A DNA stretch of 39,227 bases from Acidobacteriota bacterium (GCA_022711615.1 JAKLER010000005.1:1-39227); one strand, 5' to 3'; numbered from the stretch's first letter, positions 22,958 through 32,630 are shown. A program made the numbers and translations. The notes: generated by a model not told the origin, from the letters alone.

Positions 22958-25900
22958 GTGCCGAAGAGAGCCGACCTGAAGTCGATCCTGGTCCTCGGGT
23001 CCGGTCCCATCGTCATCGGGCAGGCGTGCGAGTTCGACTACTCGGGGACCCAGGCCTGCCGGGCCCTCCGGAGCGAGGGGTACCGGGTCGTCCTCGTCAA
23101 CTCGAACCCCGCCACGATCATGACCGACCCCGAGTTCGCCGACGCGACGTACGTCGAGCCGCTCGACGTCGCGACGGTGGGGCGCGTGATCGCGAAGGAG
23201 CGTCCCGACGCCCTCCTCCCGACGGTCGGCGGGCAGACGGCCCTGAACCTCGCGGTCGCCCTCGAGAAGGAGGGGGTCCTCGAGAGGTACGGCGTCGAGC
23301 TCCTCGGCGCTTCGGCGAGGTCGGTCGAGCTGGGGGAGGACCGTCTCCTCTTCAAGGAGGCGATGCTCCGGGCCGGCGTCGACGTCCTTCGCTCGGGGAT
23401 CGCCCGAAACGTGGACGAGGCGCGCGAGATCGCGCAGCCGTTCGGCTACCCCGTCATCGTCCGCCCGTCCTTCACGCTCGGCGGCACCGGCGGCGGCATC
23501 GCCTACAACGCCGACGACTTCGAGGCGATCGTCAAGCGCGGCCTTCTCCTCTCGCCGGTCCACGAGGTCCTCGTGGAGGAGTCGGTCCTCGGCTGGAAGG
23601 AGTTCGAGCTCGAGCTGATGCGCGACGCGGCCGACACCTGCGTCGTCGTCTGCTCGATCGAGAACCTCGACCCGATGGGGGTCCACACGGGCGACTCGAT
23701 CACGGTGGCGCCCCAGGTCACGCTCACCGACGTCGAGTACCAGGCGATGCGCGACGACGCCAAGACCGTCATCCGGACGGTCGGCGTGGCGACGGGCGGC
23801 TCGAACATCCAGTTCGCCGTGAACCCGAGGACGGGGCGACGGATCGTCATCGAGATGAACCCCCGCGTCTCGCGCTCGTCGGCCCTCGCCTCGAAGGCGA
23901 CCGGCTTCCCGATCGCGAAGATCGCGGCGCTCCTCGCCGTCGGCTACCGCCTCGACGAGCTGCCGAACGACATCACGAAGAAGACCCCCGCCTGCTTCGA
24001 GCCGTCTCTCGACTACGTCGTCGTCAAGGTCCCGCGCTTCGCGTTCGAGAAGTTCCCGGGCGCCTCGGACGTCCTCGGGGTCCAGATGAAGTCGGTCGGC
24101 GAGGTGATGGCGCTCGGCCGGACCTTTCCGGAGGCGTTCGGAAAGGCGCTCCGCTCGCTCGAGGCGGGCCGCGGGGGGTGGACCGGGGCGGGCGCGGCGT
24201 CGATGCCCCGCGCCGAGGCGCTCCGCGTGCCACGGCCGGAGAGGGTCCACGCCGTCCTCGACGCGCTCCGTTCCGGCGCTTCGGTCGAGTTCCTGCACGA
24301 GGTGACGGCGATCGACCCCTGGTTCCTCGACCGCTTCCGCGAGGTCGTCGCCCTGGAGGCCGAGCTGAAGGCCGCGGGGAGCGAGGCGCTCGCCGCGCCG
24401 GCGCTGCTCCGGAGGGCGAAGCGGATGGGCTTCTCCGACGAGGACCTCGGGCGGCTCTCGGGGCGGAGCGCCTCGGAGGCGCGCGCGGCGCGCCTCTCCG
24501 CCGGCGTCGCACCCGTCTTCTCGCGCGTCGACACCTGCGCCGCCGAGTTCGAGTCGTCGACGCCCTACCTCTACTCCTGCTACGAGTCGGAGTGCGAGGC
24601 GGCGCCGACGGAGAGGAAGAAGGTCGTCGTCCTCGGCTCGGGGCCGAACCGGATCGGGCAGGGGCTCGAGTTCGACTACTGCTGCGTCCACGCGGCGAAG
24701 GCGATCTCGGAGGCCGGCTACGAGTCGGTGATGGTGAACTGCAACCCCGAGACCGTCTCGACCGACTACGACACCTCCGACCGCCTCTACTTCGAGCCGC
24801 TCACGTTCGAGGACGTGATGGCGGTGATCGAGAAGGAGAAGCCGGCCGGCGTCCTCGTCCAGTTCGGCGGGCAGACGCCGCTGAAGCTCGCCCATCCGCT
24901 GAAGGAGGCGGGCGTGCCGATCCTCGGCACCTCGCCCGACGCGATCGACCGGGCCGAGGACCGCGAGCGCTTCGGCGAGCTCCTCCGCGAGACCGGGCTC
25001 GCGGCCCCGCCGTGGGGGACGGCGCGCGACGTGGCCGAGGGGCTCGCGGCCGGCGCGAAGCTCGGCTTCCCGCTCCTCGTCCGGCCGAGCTACGTCCTCG
25101 GCGGCCGCGCGATGCGGATCGTCTACGACGACGCGGCGCTCCGCGGCGTCCTCGAGGAGGCCCTCGAGGCCTTCCCGGGGCGCCCCGTGCTCCTCGACCG
25201 CTTCCTCGAGGACGCCTTCGAGCTCGACGTCGACGCCGTCGGCGACGGGACGGACGTCGTCGTCGCGGGGGTGATGCAGCACATCGAGGAGGCGGGGATC
25301 CACTCGGGCGACTCCTACGCCGTCATTCCCCCCTACCGCCGCGTCCCGCGGGAGTCGCTCGGCGAGATCCGCGAGGCGACGCGCCGCCTCGGGCAGGCCC
25401 TCGGCGTCGTCGGCCTGATGAACGTCCAGTTCGCGCTCCGCGAGGGGAAGCTCTTCGTCCTCGAGGTGAACCCGCGCGCCTCGCGGACGGTCCCGTTCGT
25501 CGCGAAGGCGACGGGCGTCCCGCTCGCGCGGATCGCCGCGCGCCTCTGCCTCGGGCAGACGCTCGAGGAGGTCGGCCTGACGAAGGAGCCGCCGGTCCCC
25601 GGCGTCTCGATCAAGGCGCCCGTCTTCCCGTTCCGCCGCTTCGAGGGGGTCGACACGATCCTCGGCCCCGAGATGCGCTCGACGGGCGAGGTGATGGGGC
25701 GCGACCGGAGCTTCGGCCTCGCGTTCCTGAAGGCCGCGGCGGGCGCGGGAGTCCGCCTGCCGGAGACGGGCACCGTCTTCTGCTCCGTCCACGACGGCGA
25801 CAAGGAGGCGCTCCTGCCGATCGCGCGGGAGCTCTCCGCGCTCGGCTTCCGCCTCTCGGCGACGGGCGGCACGGCGGCGTTCCTCCACGCGGCGGGGCTC

Positions 25901-26161
25901 GAGGCGACGCCGGTCCTGAAGGTGAACGAGGGGCGGCCGAACGTGGTCGACCGGATGATCAACGGAGAGATCCAGCTCGTCGTCAACACTCCCCTCGGGA
26001 AGGAGTCGTTCTACGACGAGGTCGCGATCCGCCGGAACGCGCTCGAGCGGGACATCCCGTGCCTGACGACGCTCACCGCGGCCGCGGCGGCCCTCGAGGC
26101 GATCCGCGCCCGGGCGGGGGGGCCGCCGTCGGTCACGCCGCTCCAGGACGCGGGGGCGTAG
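22958..26161 (+). CDS. carB: Carbamoyl-phosphate synthase large subunit (1067 aa)
   Basis: Makes carbamoyl phosphate from bicarbonate, ATP and glutamine-derived ammonia for pyrimidine and arginine synthesis. GTG at 22958 is chosen because the protein then opens with the conserved [20 protein letters not shown]-type N-terminus. Two homologous ATP-grasp halves are clear: half 1 with the [13 protein letters not shown] loop and [18 protein letters not shown], half 2 opening with [21 protein letters not shown] and containing [18 protein letters not shown]. An MGS-like allosteric domain ends the protein (about 935 on; [14 protein letters not shown]). The length is normal. carA is not adjacent. The stop TAG overlaps the next start by one base (TAGTG), tying carB to cell-surface genes, an unusual partner set. 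Confidence 0.97.
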   Translation: MPKRADLKSILVLGSGPIVIGQACEFDYSGTQACRALRSEGYRVVLVNSNPATIMTDPEFADATYVEPLDVATVGRVIAKERPDALLPTVGGQTALNLAVALEKEGVLERYGVELLGASARSVELGEDRLLFKEAMLRAGVDVLRSGIARNVDEAREIAQPFGYPVIVRPSFTLGGTGGGIAYNADDFEAIVKRGLLLSPVHEVLVEESVLGWKEFELELMRDAADTCVVVCSIENLDPMGVHTGDSITVAPQVTLTDVEYQAMRDDAKTVIRTVGVATGGSNIQFAVNPRTGRRIVIEMNPRVSRSSALASKATGFPIAKIAALLAVGYRLDELPNDITKKTPACFEPSLDYVVVKVPRFAFEKFPGASDVLGVQMKSVGEVMALGRTFPEAFGKALRSLEAGRGGWTGAGAASMPRAEALRVPRPERVHAVLDALRSGASVEFLHEVTAIDPWFLDRFREVVALEAELKAAGSEALAAPALLRRAKRMGFSDEDLGRLSGRSASEARAARLSAGVAPVFSRVDTCAAEFESSTPYLYSCYESECEAAPTERKKVVVLGSGPNRIGQGLEFDYCCVHAAKAISEAGYESVMVNCNPETVSTDYDTSDRLYFEPLTFEDVMAVIEKEKPAGVLVQFGGQTPLKLAHPLKEAGVPILGTSPDAIDRAEDRERFGELLRETGLAAPPWGTARDVAEGLAAGAKLGFPLLVRPSYVLGGRAMRIVYDDAALRGVLEEALEAFPGRPVLLDRFLEDAFELDVDAVGDGTDVVVAGVMQHIEEAGIHSGDSYAVIPPYRRVPRESLGEIREATRRLGQALGVVGLMNVQFALREGKLFVLEVNPRASRTVPFVAKATGVPLARIAARLCLGQTLEEVGLTKEPPVPGVSIKAPVFPFRRFEGVDTILGPEMRSTGEVMGRDRSFGLAFLKAAAGAGVRLPETGTVFCSVHDGDKEALLPIARELSALGFRLSATGGTAAFLHAAGLEATPVLKVNEGRPNVVDRMINGEIQLVVNTPLGKESFYDEVAIRRNALERDIPCLTTLTAAAAALEAIRARAGGPPSVTPLQDAGA

Positions 26162-28137
26162 TGGACGGGCGCCGCGGGCGCCTTCTCCCGCTCGCGGCCT
26201 TCGCGGCGCGGGCCTCGCTCGCGCTGGCTCTCCTGGCGCTCGCGTTCGCGGCTCTCCGGATCCCCTGGCAACCGGCCCCGATCCCCCTTCTCGCATTCGC
26301 GGCGCTGGTGCTGGGCGCGTCCCTCGCGCGGCCGAACGTCGCGGTGCTCCTTTCGGCCGCGGCGCTCCCGCTCCTGCCGATCCTCGGGAACCTCTTCGGC
26401 GGGCCCTGGGTGGCGCCGGCCGAGCTCGTCCTCCTCCTCCTCGCGGCGGCGGTGCTCCTCCGGGGCGGGTCTCCGGCCCTCTCCGCGCCGCTCCCCCGGA
26501 CCCTCGCGATCTCGACGGCGGCGATGGCGGCCGGCGCGTTCGCGGCGACGCTCGCGGCGGTGGCGCCGGCCGAGCTCCCCGCGGCGGTGCGCGAGCTTTC
26601 GAGCTCCTTCTTCTCGGCGGGGAGCGATCACGCCGCGGCCCCGCTCCGCGCGGCGCTCGTCCACGCCTGCGGCCTGCTCGGCTTCGCCCTTTTCCGTCGC
26701 GTCGCCGCGGCCCGCGGAGAAGGGACGCCGCTCGCGGCGCTCGTCGCGGGGCTCGCCCTCGTCGGGGCGTTCGCCGTCGTCGAGGCGGCGACGGGGCTGA
26801 AGCTCTGGAGCCCCGCGCACTACGAGGCGCTCTCCGCCGGGCTCCGGGTCCCCTCGACGCTCCCCGACTACAACGCGACCGGCGCCGCCATGGCGCTGGG
26901 GCTCTTCCCGGCGCTCGCGCTCGCGTACGCGGCGCGCGGCGCGCGGCGGCTCGCGTGGGCCCTCGCCGCGGGGCTCCTTCTCGCGGGCCTCCTCCTCTCC
27001 GGCTCGCGCACGGCCTGGCTGGCCGCGCTCCTCGCGGGCGGCGCGACCCTCCTCGGAGCGCTCCACGCGCGCCGAAAGGAGGCGCGCGGCGGGAGCCGTC
27101 GGCTCCTGCTCGGGGCCTCGCTCGCGGCCGGCCTCGCCGTCGCGGCGGTGGCGGCGTGGCCGGGCGACGTCGGAGCGCTCCTCCGCCGGCGCGCCGCGAC
27201 GCTCCTCGAGCCGGAGGCGGCGCTGAAGGCGGTCCGGGCGGGGCGCCTCGGCTTCTGGACGGCGGGTGCGCGGATGGTCGCCGAGCATCCCGCAGCCGGC
27301 GTCGGCCCCGGAAGGGTGCCGGCCCGCTTCGACGACTTCTGCGACCCGGGCTTTCCGGTCCGCAACGAGAACCTCCACAACTACTTCCTCCAGGCGGTCG
27401 CGGAGAACGGCGTCCCCGGCGGGCTCCTCGTCCTCCTGCCGTTCGTCCCGCTCGGGCTCCTCCTCGGCCGTTCCCTCGCGAGCGGGGCCGCGTTCGTCTC
27501 GCCGGCCGCCGCGCTCGCGCCCGGACTCCTCGCGTTCACGGCGACCGGTGTCGCCTCGCACCCCTGGCTTCTCCCGGAGCTTCAGCTCCTCTTCTGGAGC
27601 GCGGCGGCGCTCCTCCCGGGGGCGGCGAGAGGCCCGGCCCCGGAGCCCCGCTTCCGGCGGGCGGGCGTCCTCGCGCTCGCGACCCTCGCCGCCTGGGGCG
27701 GATTCGTCCTCCTCGCGCGTCCGGGCCAGGAGCGGGGGCGCTGGGGCGCGGGCGAGTGGTCGGCCGAGGGAGCGGAGAAGCCGTACTTCTGGGTCGGCCC
27801 GCGTGCGCTCGTCCCGGTGGAGGTCCCCGGCGGGGAGCGCCTGAGCGTGCGGCTGCGGGGGATGCAGGAGGGGCTCGGGCGCCGGCCGCTCGTCGTCGCG
27901 CTTCGCCTCGACGGAGGGCCGGTCCGGAAGGTCTCCGTCCCGACGCGCGCGTGGCAGGATGTCGTCGTGGAGCGCGGCCCTCTTCGGCCCGGCATCGCCC
28001 CGGCGCGCGGCGGTCTCCTCGCGGTCGAGGCGAGCCGCGGTTTCCTGCCTTCGGGGGACGGGCGCGGCGACCGTCGCGTCCTGGCCCTTCAGCTCGCCCG
28101 GCCGCCCCTGCGTCCGGCCCCGGAGGCGATGCCGTGA
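26161..28137 (+). CDS. O-antigen ligase/polymerase (Wzy_C family) membrane protein with soluble C-terminal extension (658 aa)
   Basis: GTG start one base into the carB stop. About 11-13 hydrophobic helices occupy residues 10-520. A large periplasmic loop in the second half carries the family-type segment AEHPAAGVGPGRVPARFDDF and HNYFLQAVAENGVPGG. These proteins join or polymerise sugar repeats at the periplasmic face (O-antigen ligase, Wzy polymerases, or protein O-glycosylation ligases); the acceptor here is unknown. After the last helix (about 515-535) a roughly 120-residue soluble tail looks beta-rich and ends with a GDRRVLALQL segment, matched in the next gene. The stop overlaps the next GTG by 4 bases. 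Confidence 0.8.
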   Translation: MDGRRGRLLPLAAFAARASLALALLALAFAALRIPWQPAPIPLLAFAALVLGASLARPNVAVLLSAAALPLLPILGNLFGGPWVAPAELVLLLLAAAVLLRGGSPALSAPLPRTLAISTAAMAAGAFAATLAAVAPAELPAAVRELSSSFFSAGSDHAAAPLRAALVHACGLLGFALFRRVAAARGEGTPLAALVAGLALVGAFAVVEAATGLKLWSPAHYEALSAGLRVPSTLPDYNATGAAMALGLFPALALAYAARGARRLAWALAAGLLLAGLLLSGSRTAWLAALLAGGATLLGALHARRKEARGGSRRLLLGASLAAGLAVAAVAAWPGDVGALLRRRAATLLEPEAALKAVRAGRLGFWTAGARMVAEHPAAGVGPGRVPARFDDFCDPGFPVRNENLHNYFLQAVAENGVPGGLLVLLPFVPLGLLLGRSLASGAAFVSPAAALAPGLLAFTATGVASHPWLLPELQLLFWSAAALLPGAARGPAPEPRFRRAGVLALATLAAWGGFVLLARPGQERGRWGAGEWSAEGAEKPYFWVGPRALVPVEVPGGERLSVRLRGMQEGLGRRPLVVALRLDGGPVRKVSVPTRAWQDVVVERGPLRPGIAPARGGLLAVEASRGFLPSGDGRGDRRVLALQLARPPLRPAPEAMP

Positions 28138-30119
28138 ACCGTCCGAGCCCCGTCGCCGGGATCCTCGCCTTCCTCGGCTGGGTGGTCCTCGCGGCCCTCT
28201 GCTCCGTCGTCCTCCTGCCGCCGCTCCCGTCGCTTCGAACGGCGGTCTGGGGGGCGTCGGTCGTCCTCTTCGCGGCCGCCGTCCTCGCTCCGCTCCGGTC
28301 GCTCCCCGTCGCGGGGCTCGCGGTCGCCGTCTCGGGCGTCTCCTCCCTGGCGTTCGGCCTCGCCCATCCGGCCGCCGTCGCGCCCGTGCCGCTCGCGGCC
28401 TACCTCGCCGGCTCCGCCCTGCGCTCGATCTACGACCTGGAGCGGCCGCCGGCCCGCCACGGCCTGACGCCGCTCTGGCGCGCCCTCGCGTCGGTCTCGG
28501 CGGTCTCCGCCCTCTCGGCGTTCGTCCTCGCGCGGACGGCCTACCTCCTCGTCCGCGACGTCCCGCCGCCGCGGGTCGTCAACCGCCTCGGCCTGGACGC
28601 GGAGCAGGCCGTGGCCGGGACCGTCGCGATGCTCGCCGCCCTCTTCCTCGCGGCCGGCTTCCACGCGCTCGGCGTGCGGGCGGGGCGCGATCGGAGCGGC
28701 GCGCGCCTCGTCGACGCGACGCTCGTCGTCGTCGCTCTCGCCGCGGGCGGGACGGCGATCCTCCAGAAGGCCGGGCTCCTCCCGCACCTTCGCGCGGCGC
28801 ACTGGGCGACCTGGGGGCGGGCGCAGTCCACCTTCACCGACCCGTCCGCCGCGGGCGTCGGCGCGGCGCTCCTTCTCGCCCCGTGCCTCGCGCTCGTGGC
28901 CTCGGGGGGGTGGCCGCGCCGCCTGGCCGCGGGAGTCGGCGCCGCCGGGCTCCTCGTCCTCCTCGCCGACGCCGGCTCGAGGGGCGGCTTCATCGGAGCG
29001 CTCGTCTCGGTCCTCGTCCTCGTCCTCTGGGCGGCGACGCACGCCCTCGCCGGGCAGAAGCCGGGCGTGCGGCGCCGCGTCGCTCTTTCGGCCGGGACGC
29101 TCGCGATCCTCGTCGCGCTCGCGTTCGGAGCCGCGCTCGCGTGGCCCACTGGACAGGGGGGGCGGAGCGCGCTCCTCGCGAGGATGTCGGAATCGTTCGG
29201 GAAGAAGGAGGCGACGACGCTCGGCGAGCCGCAGCGGCTCCTCCTCTACGAGGGGGCCCTCGCGCTCGCGCGGGAGCACCCCGTCACCGGCAGCGGCCTG
29301 GGGACGTTCCGGTCGCGCTTCCCGGACGCCGCGCGCGACCTGCTCGGGACCGACGTCTCGTTCACCGACCACCCTCCGTCCCTCTACCTCGGCGTCCTCG
29401 CGGAGACGGGGCTCGCCGGGACGCTCGTCCTCGCGCTCCTCCTCGCCGGCCTGCTGCCGGCGCTCGGCGGCGCCCTCTCGTTCGGCGGGGCGCGCTCGGA
29501 GGAGTCTCTCCGCGCGGCCGGCGCGGGAGCCGCGGTCGTCGGCCTCCTCGTCGTCTTCCTCTTCGGCTCGCACCTCGTCTACGGGGAGATCGCGGCGCTC
29601 GCGGGCCTCCTGACGTCGCGGCTGCCGGCCCCGCCCGAGGGACGCTCGTCGCGCATGCTGGGCCACGTCCTTCCGGTCGCCGTCGCCGGCGCGTCGGTCC
29701 TCCTCCTCGGCGGAGCGCTCGCGCGCGGCGTCGAGACGTGGAGCGCCGACGCCGCGTTCGCCCACGCGCCGGCCGCGGGCCTCTGGAGCGAAGAGCGCGA
29801 GCCCGACGGCCGTCCGTTCCGGTGGACCTCCCGCGCCGCGGCGCTCCGCGTCGACGCGCCGGCCGGGCGTCCCTCGGCCCTCCGGATCCCGGTCCGCAAC
29901 GCCCGTCCCGACGGCGAGGCGGTCCGGGTCCGCGTCTACTGGAACGACCGCTCCCGCGGGACGGTCGAGCTGCCGCACGGCGGCTGGAAGGCGCTCCGCC
30001 TCGACGTCGACGGGCCGGGCGTCGTCCGGCTGGCCGTGGACCGGACGATCCTCCCCCCCTCGCGGGCCGACCGCCGCCGCCTCGGAGTGGAGACCGGCGC
30101 GCCGGCGTGGGCGCCGTGA
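28134..30119 (+). CDS. Second O-antigen ligase/polymerase (Wzy_C family) protein with soluble C-terminal extension (661 aa)
   Basis: GTG at 28134 overlaps the previous stop (GTGA). It has multiple transmembrane helices to about residue 540. The Wzy_C loop signature is AREHPVTGSGLGTFRSRFPD followed by DHPPSLYLGVLAETGLAG, closely paralleling the upstream paralogue. The soluble tail (about 545-661) is again beta-rich and ends in an ADRRRLGVETG segment, so both proteins share a fused extracytoplasmic module. Two adjacent polymerases may handle two glycans or act as a pair. Which is ligase and which is polymerase cannot be told by eye. The stop overlaps the following M23-like gene by 4 bases. Confidence 0.8.
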   Translation: MNRPSPVAGILAFLGWVVLAALCSVVLLPPLPSLRTAVWGASVVLFAAAVLAPLRSLPVAGLAVAVSGVSSLAFGLAHPAAVAPVPLAAYLAGSALRSIYDLERPPARHGLTPLWRALASVSAVSALSAFVLARTAYLLVRDVPPPRVVNRLGLDAEQAVAGTVAMLAALFLAAGFHALGVRAGRDRSGARLVDATLVVVALAAGGTAILQKAGLLPHLRAAHWATWGRAQSTFTDPSAAGVGAALLLAPCLALVASGGWPRRLAAGVGAAGLLVLLADAGSRGGFIGALVSVLVLVLWAATHALAGQKPGVRRRVALSAGTLAILVALAFGAALAWPTGQGGRSALLARMSESFGKKEATTLGEPQRLLLYEGALALAREHPVTGSGLGTFRSRFPDAARDLLGTDVSFTDHPPSLYLGVLAETGLAGTLVLALLLAGLLPALGGALSFGGARSEESLRAAGAGAAVVGLLVVFLFGSHLVYGEIAALAGLLTSRLPAPPEGRSSRMLGHVLPVAVAGASVLLLGGALARGVETWSADAAFAHAPAAGLWSEEREPDGRPFRWTSRAAALRVDAPAGRPSALRIPVRNARPDGEAVRVRVYWNDRSRGTVELPHGGWKALRLDVDGPGVVRLAVDRTILPPSRADRRRLGVETGAPAWAP

Positions 30120-31090
30120 CGGAGGTCCGCTTCCACTCGAGCGACCCGCGACGCCGCCCGCGCGCCTGGAACATCGACGGGAACGCCGGTCGCGTCGTGG
30201 GGGCGCTTCTCGTCCTCGCCGGGACGCTCGTCGCGATCGGGCTCTTCGGCGCTCCGGACCTCGTCGCCTACGTCGTCCGCTCGGCGGAGCGGCTGACGAT
30301 CCGGGCCACCGCCCGCCGAGGCCTTCTCGCCTTCGACTCGGTCCGCCTTCGCTTCGAGAAGCTCGACAAGCGCGTCCGGACGGACGAGCTCTTCCTCGCG
30401 AGGATGGCCGTCGTCCTCGACCTCCCGAGCCCCTCCGGGCTCGTCGCGACGGGCGAGGCCGCGCCTGCTGCGACGCCGGACGCGCTCGAGGCGGAGGTCC
30501 ACCGCCTCGGGCGGCGCCTCCGCGCGATGGAAGGTTTTCGCCGCACCCTCGCTTCCGCGAAGACGGAAGAGCCGGGACGGATCCCCTCCCGCTCCCCCGT
30601 CGAGCCGTCGTCGGCGGTCCCGGTCCATCTCTTCGGGCCGCGGGTCTCGCCGCTCACGCACCGCCCCGAGTTCCACGCGGGCCTCGGCCTCGCGGCCCCG
30701 GAAGGGACGCCGGTCCTCGCCCCGGCGGGCGGACGGGTCGTCTTCGCCGGCCGAGTTCCGGGGAGCGCCGGGGCGGAGTGGAGGAGCTTCCGGAACGTCG
30801 TCGTGATCGCCCACGGCGAGAGGACCCGGACGGTCCTCGGATACCTCGGGGAGATCCGGGTCCGGCGCGGCCAGGTCGTCCGGCGCGGTCAGGAGGTCGG
30901 GGTGGTCGGGGTGAACCGCTTCTCGCCGACTCCCCAGCTCCACTACGGCGTCTGGCGGCGGAATGGCGCGCGATGGACGCCCGTCGACCCGAGGCTCCAC
31001 GTCCTCGACGCGGAGTGGATCGGGGCCCGGGACCTCGCGACGCCGGTCGTCCCGCCGGCGAGCCTCGAGCTGCCGCCCGCGTTCCGCTGA
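30116..31090 (+). CDS. Membrane-anchored M23 (LytM)-like protein, probably catalytically inactive (324 aa)
   Basis: GTG at 30116 overlaps the previous stop. A single N-terminal transmembrane helix (about 24-46) is followed by a helical stretch (about 60-150) and a C-terminal LytM/M23 fold from about 170. The fold is recognisable (HAGLGLAAPEGTPVLAPAGGRVVFAG; LHYGVW). However, two zinc ligands are replaced: the Asp of HxxxD is Gly191 (His187 is kept), and the first His of HxH is Gln274 (His276 is kept). Active LytM endopeptidases need all of these, so this copy is likely a regulatory or structural LytM factor in the manner of EnvC/NlpD. Its place behind two Wzy_C proteins suggests a role at the periplasmic face in envelope glycan assembly; that part is inference. 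Confidence 0.82.
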   Translation: MTEVRFHSSDPRRRPRAWNIDGNAGRVVGALLVLAGTLVAIGLFGAPDLVAYVVRSAERLTIRATARRGLLAFDSVRLRFEKLDKRVRTDELFLARMAVVLDLPSPSGLVATGEAAPAATPDALEAEVHRLGRRLRAMEGFRRTLASAKTEEPGRIPSRSPVEPSSAVPVHLFGPRVSPLTHRPEFHAGLGLAAPEGTPVLAPAGGRVVFAGRVPGSAGAEWRSFRNVVVIAHGERTRTVLGYLGEIRVRRGQVVRRGQEVGVVGVNRFSPTPQLHYGVWRRNGARWTPVDPRLHVLDAEWIGARDLATPVVPPASLELPPAFR

Positions 31091-31112
31091 GCCTCGCGGC
31101 GGAAGCGCCCCG

Positions 31113-32267
31113 TCAGAGCTTCGCGAGGAGCCCGAGTACCTTCTCCGCGTCCTCCGGCTCGTTCCCGAAGTGCGGAGAGAGGCGGAGGAACCCGGCGCGG
31201 GCCGAGCAGGCGATGCCGCCGCCCTCGAGGTGGCGCATCGCCCGACGCGCGTCGACGCCCGCCGGCGGGCGCGCGGCGAGGATCCCGGAGCGGACGGCCG
31301 GACCGTGGAGGATCGGCGCGAAGCCGACCTTCGGGAGCCCCTCGGCGAGGAGGTCGAGGACGCCGCTGATCCTCCGCCCGACCTCCCCGAGGCCGGCCTC
31401 GAGGAGGAGGCCGATCGAGGCGTGGAGCGCGAAGACCCCGGGCATCGGGAGCGCGCCGATCTCGAACTTCGTCGCGTCCTCGGCGTACTCGGGATTCGCG
31501 CCGAGCTCGTACTGCGTCGGGTGGGTCCGCTTCAGGTTGAGCCAGCCCGACGGGGCGCGCAGGCGCGCCCGGAACGCGGGCGTCGTGAAGAAGAGGCCGC
31601 ACCCCTCGGGGCCCAGCATCCACTTGTGGCCGTCGGCCGAGAGGTAGTCGGCGCCGAGCGCGGCGACGTCGACCGGGATCGCGCCGGCCGCCTGGATCGC
31701 GTCGAGGCCGAACGCAATGCCGCGCTCCCTGCAGAACGCCGAGACCTCGGCGGCGGGCGCGACGAAGCCGGTGTGGTAGGCGACGAGCGAGAGCGAGACG
31801 AGGCGCGTCCTCTCGTCGCACGCGGCGAAGACCTCTTCGGCCCCGTACGCGCCGTCGCGTGTCGGGACGCGCCGCACCACGACTCCGAAGCGCGCGAGGT
31901 CGAGCCACGGGGCGAGGTTCGCGGGGAACTCCGACTCCGTCGTCACGACGACGTCGCCCGGCCTCCAGTCGAGCCCGCCCGCCACGAGCGCGAGGCCGTA
32001 CGTCGTGTTCGGGACGATCGAGACGGACGAAGCCCCGCCGAGCTCCGGCGTTACGCCGAGGAGGCGGGCTCCTTCCTCGCGGAGCATCTTCACGCGCGCC
32101 TCGAGCTCGGGGAACGCGAGCGGTCCCCTCGTGGAGACCAGGTCGGCGTACTCGCGGAGCGCGTCCGCGGCGCGCGCCGGGAGCGGCGAGACCGCCGCGT
32201 GGTTCATCTGGACCGTCGAGAGCCTCGACGGGAATTCGCGGTCGAGCGAGGCGCGGGAGAAGTCCAT
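31113..32267 (-). CDS. PLP-dependent class V aminotransferase (384 aa)
   Basis: Start set at ATG 32267 because GGAGGG lies 5 bases upstream; an ATG at 32336 would add a non-conserved leader. Fold-type I features are clear: MNHAAVSPLP near the N-terminus, the cofactor region SVSIVPNTTYGLALVAGGL, the Asp of FGLDAIQAAGA, and the Schiff-base Lys215 in SADGHKWMLGPEG. The overall pattern is that of the isopenicillin-N epimerase/cysteine-desulfurase-like branch. The substrate is unknown, and no cysteine suited to NifS-type desulfurase activity stands out at the active-site loop. It is divergent from vapBC. Confidence 0.88.
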   Translation of the reverse strand: MDFSRASLDREFPSRLSTVQMNHAAVSPLPARAADALREYADLVSTRGPLAFPELEARVKMLREEGARLLGVTPELGGASSVSIVPNTTYGLALVAGGLDWRPGDVVVTTESEFPANLAPWLDLARFGVVVRRVPTRDGAYGAEEVFAACDERTRLVSLSLVAYHTGFVAPAAEVSAFCRERGIAFGLDAIQAAGAIPVDVAALGADYLSADGHKWMLGPEGCGLFFTTPAFRARLRAPSGWLNLKRTHPTQYELGANPEYAEDATKFEIGALPMPGVFALHASIGLLLEAGLGEVGRRISGVLDLLAEGLPKVGFAPILHGPAVRSGILAARPPAGVDARRAMRHLEGGGIACSARAGFLRLSPHFGNEPEDAEKVLGLLAKL

Positions 32268-32319
32268 CGTCCCTCCGGGCACTCCGGCCGGCACGGGTCG
32301 CGCCGGCGGGAGGAAAAGG

Positions 32320-32325
32320 TAGAAT
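32320..32325 (+). promoter_or_regulatory. -10 element (TAGAAT) for vapBC
   Basis: TAGAAT lies 35 bases before the vapB ATG. An ATG (32335) sits exactly 9 bases after it and opens an 11-codon frame running into vapB. VapBC complexes normally bind their own promoter, so an operator is expected around here; I saw no clear inverted repeat. Confidence 0.45.
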
Positions 32326-32334
32326 TCAGGTGCC

Positions 32335-32370
32335 ATGGTACCAGACCGAGGAGGCCCTCCATGCCGCTGA
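32335..32370 (+). other. Possible leaderless leader-peptide ORF overlapping the vapB start (11 codons)
   Basis: ATG 32335 reads M-V-P-D-R-G-G-P-P-C-R then TGA at 32368. It covers the vapB Shine-Dalgarno (GAGGAGG, 32348-32354) and the vapB ATG (32361) in another frame. Translation of it could expose or block vapB initiation. There is no comparative evidence yet. Confidence 0.25.
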
Positions 32371-32630
32371 ACATCAAGGACCCGGTCACGGAGAAGCTCG
32401 CGGCGGAGGTGGCCCGGCTCGCGGGCGAGACGAAGACCGGGGCGATCCGCCGCTCGCTCCTCGAGCGGAAGGAGCGCCTCGCGCTCCGGGTCGTCCGCCC
32501 CGACCGGGAGGCGGACCTCGTCCGGTTCCTCGAGGAGGAGGTCTGGCCGCTCCTCCCGAAGGGCGGGAGCCGCCGCCTCACGAAGAGGCAGCGCGAGGCC
32601 CTCCTCGGCTACGGGCCGGAGGGCGTGTGA
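32361..32630 (+). CDS. vapB: VapB-family antitoxin (89 aa)
   Basis: ATG at 32361 is preceded by GAGGAGG 6 bases upstream. The first 45 residues (LNIKDPVTEKLAAEVARLAGETKTGAI) match the PSK/Rv0623-type VapB DNA-binding region. The charged C-terminal part (DREADLVRFLEEEVWPLLPKG) should wrap the toxin. It neutralises VapC and autorepresses the operon in this family. GTGA overlap with vapC secures stoichiometric translation. Confidence 0.9.
   Translation: MPLNIKDPVTEKLAAEVARLAGETKTGAIRRSLLERKERLALRVVRPDREADLVRFLEEEVWPLLPKGGSRRLTKRQREALLGYGPEGV

Noticed and set aside
31113-32336. Longer start (ATG 32336) for the class V aminotransferase
   Set aside because: The extra residues are Pro/Ala-rich and unlike the family, while ATG 32267 has a well-placed GGAGGG ribosome site.
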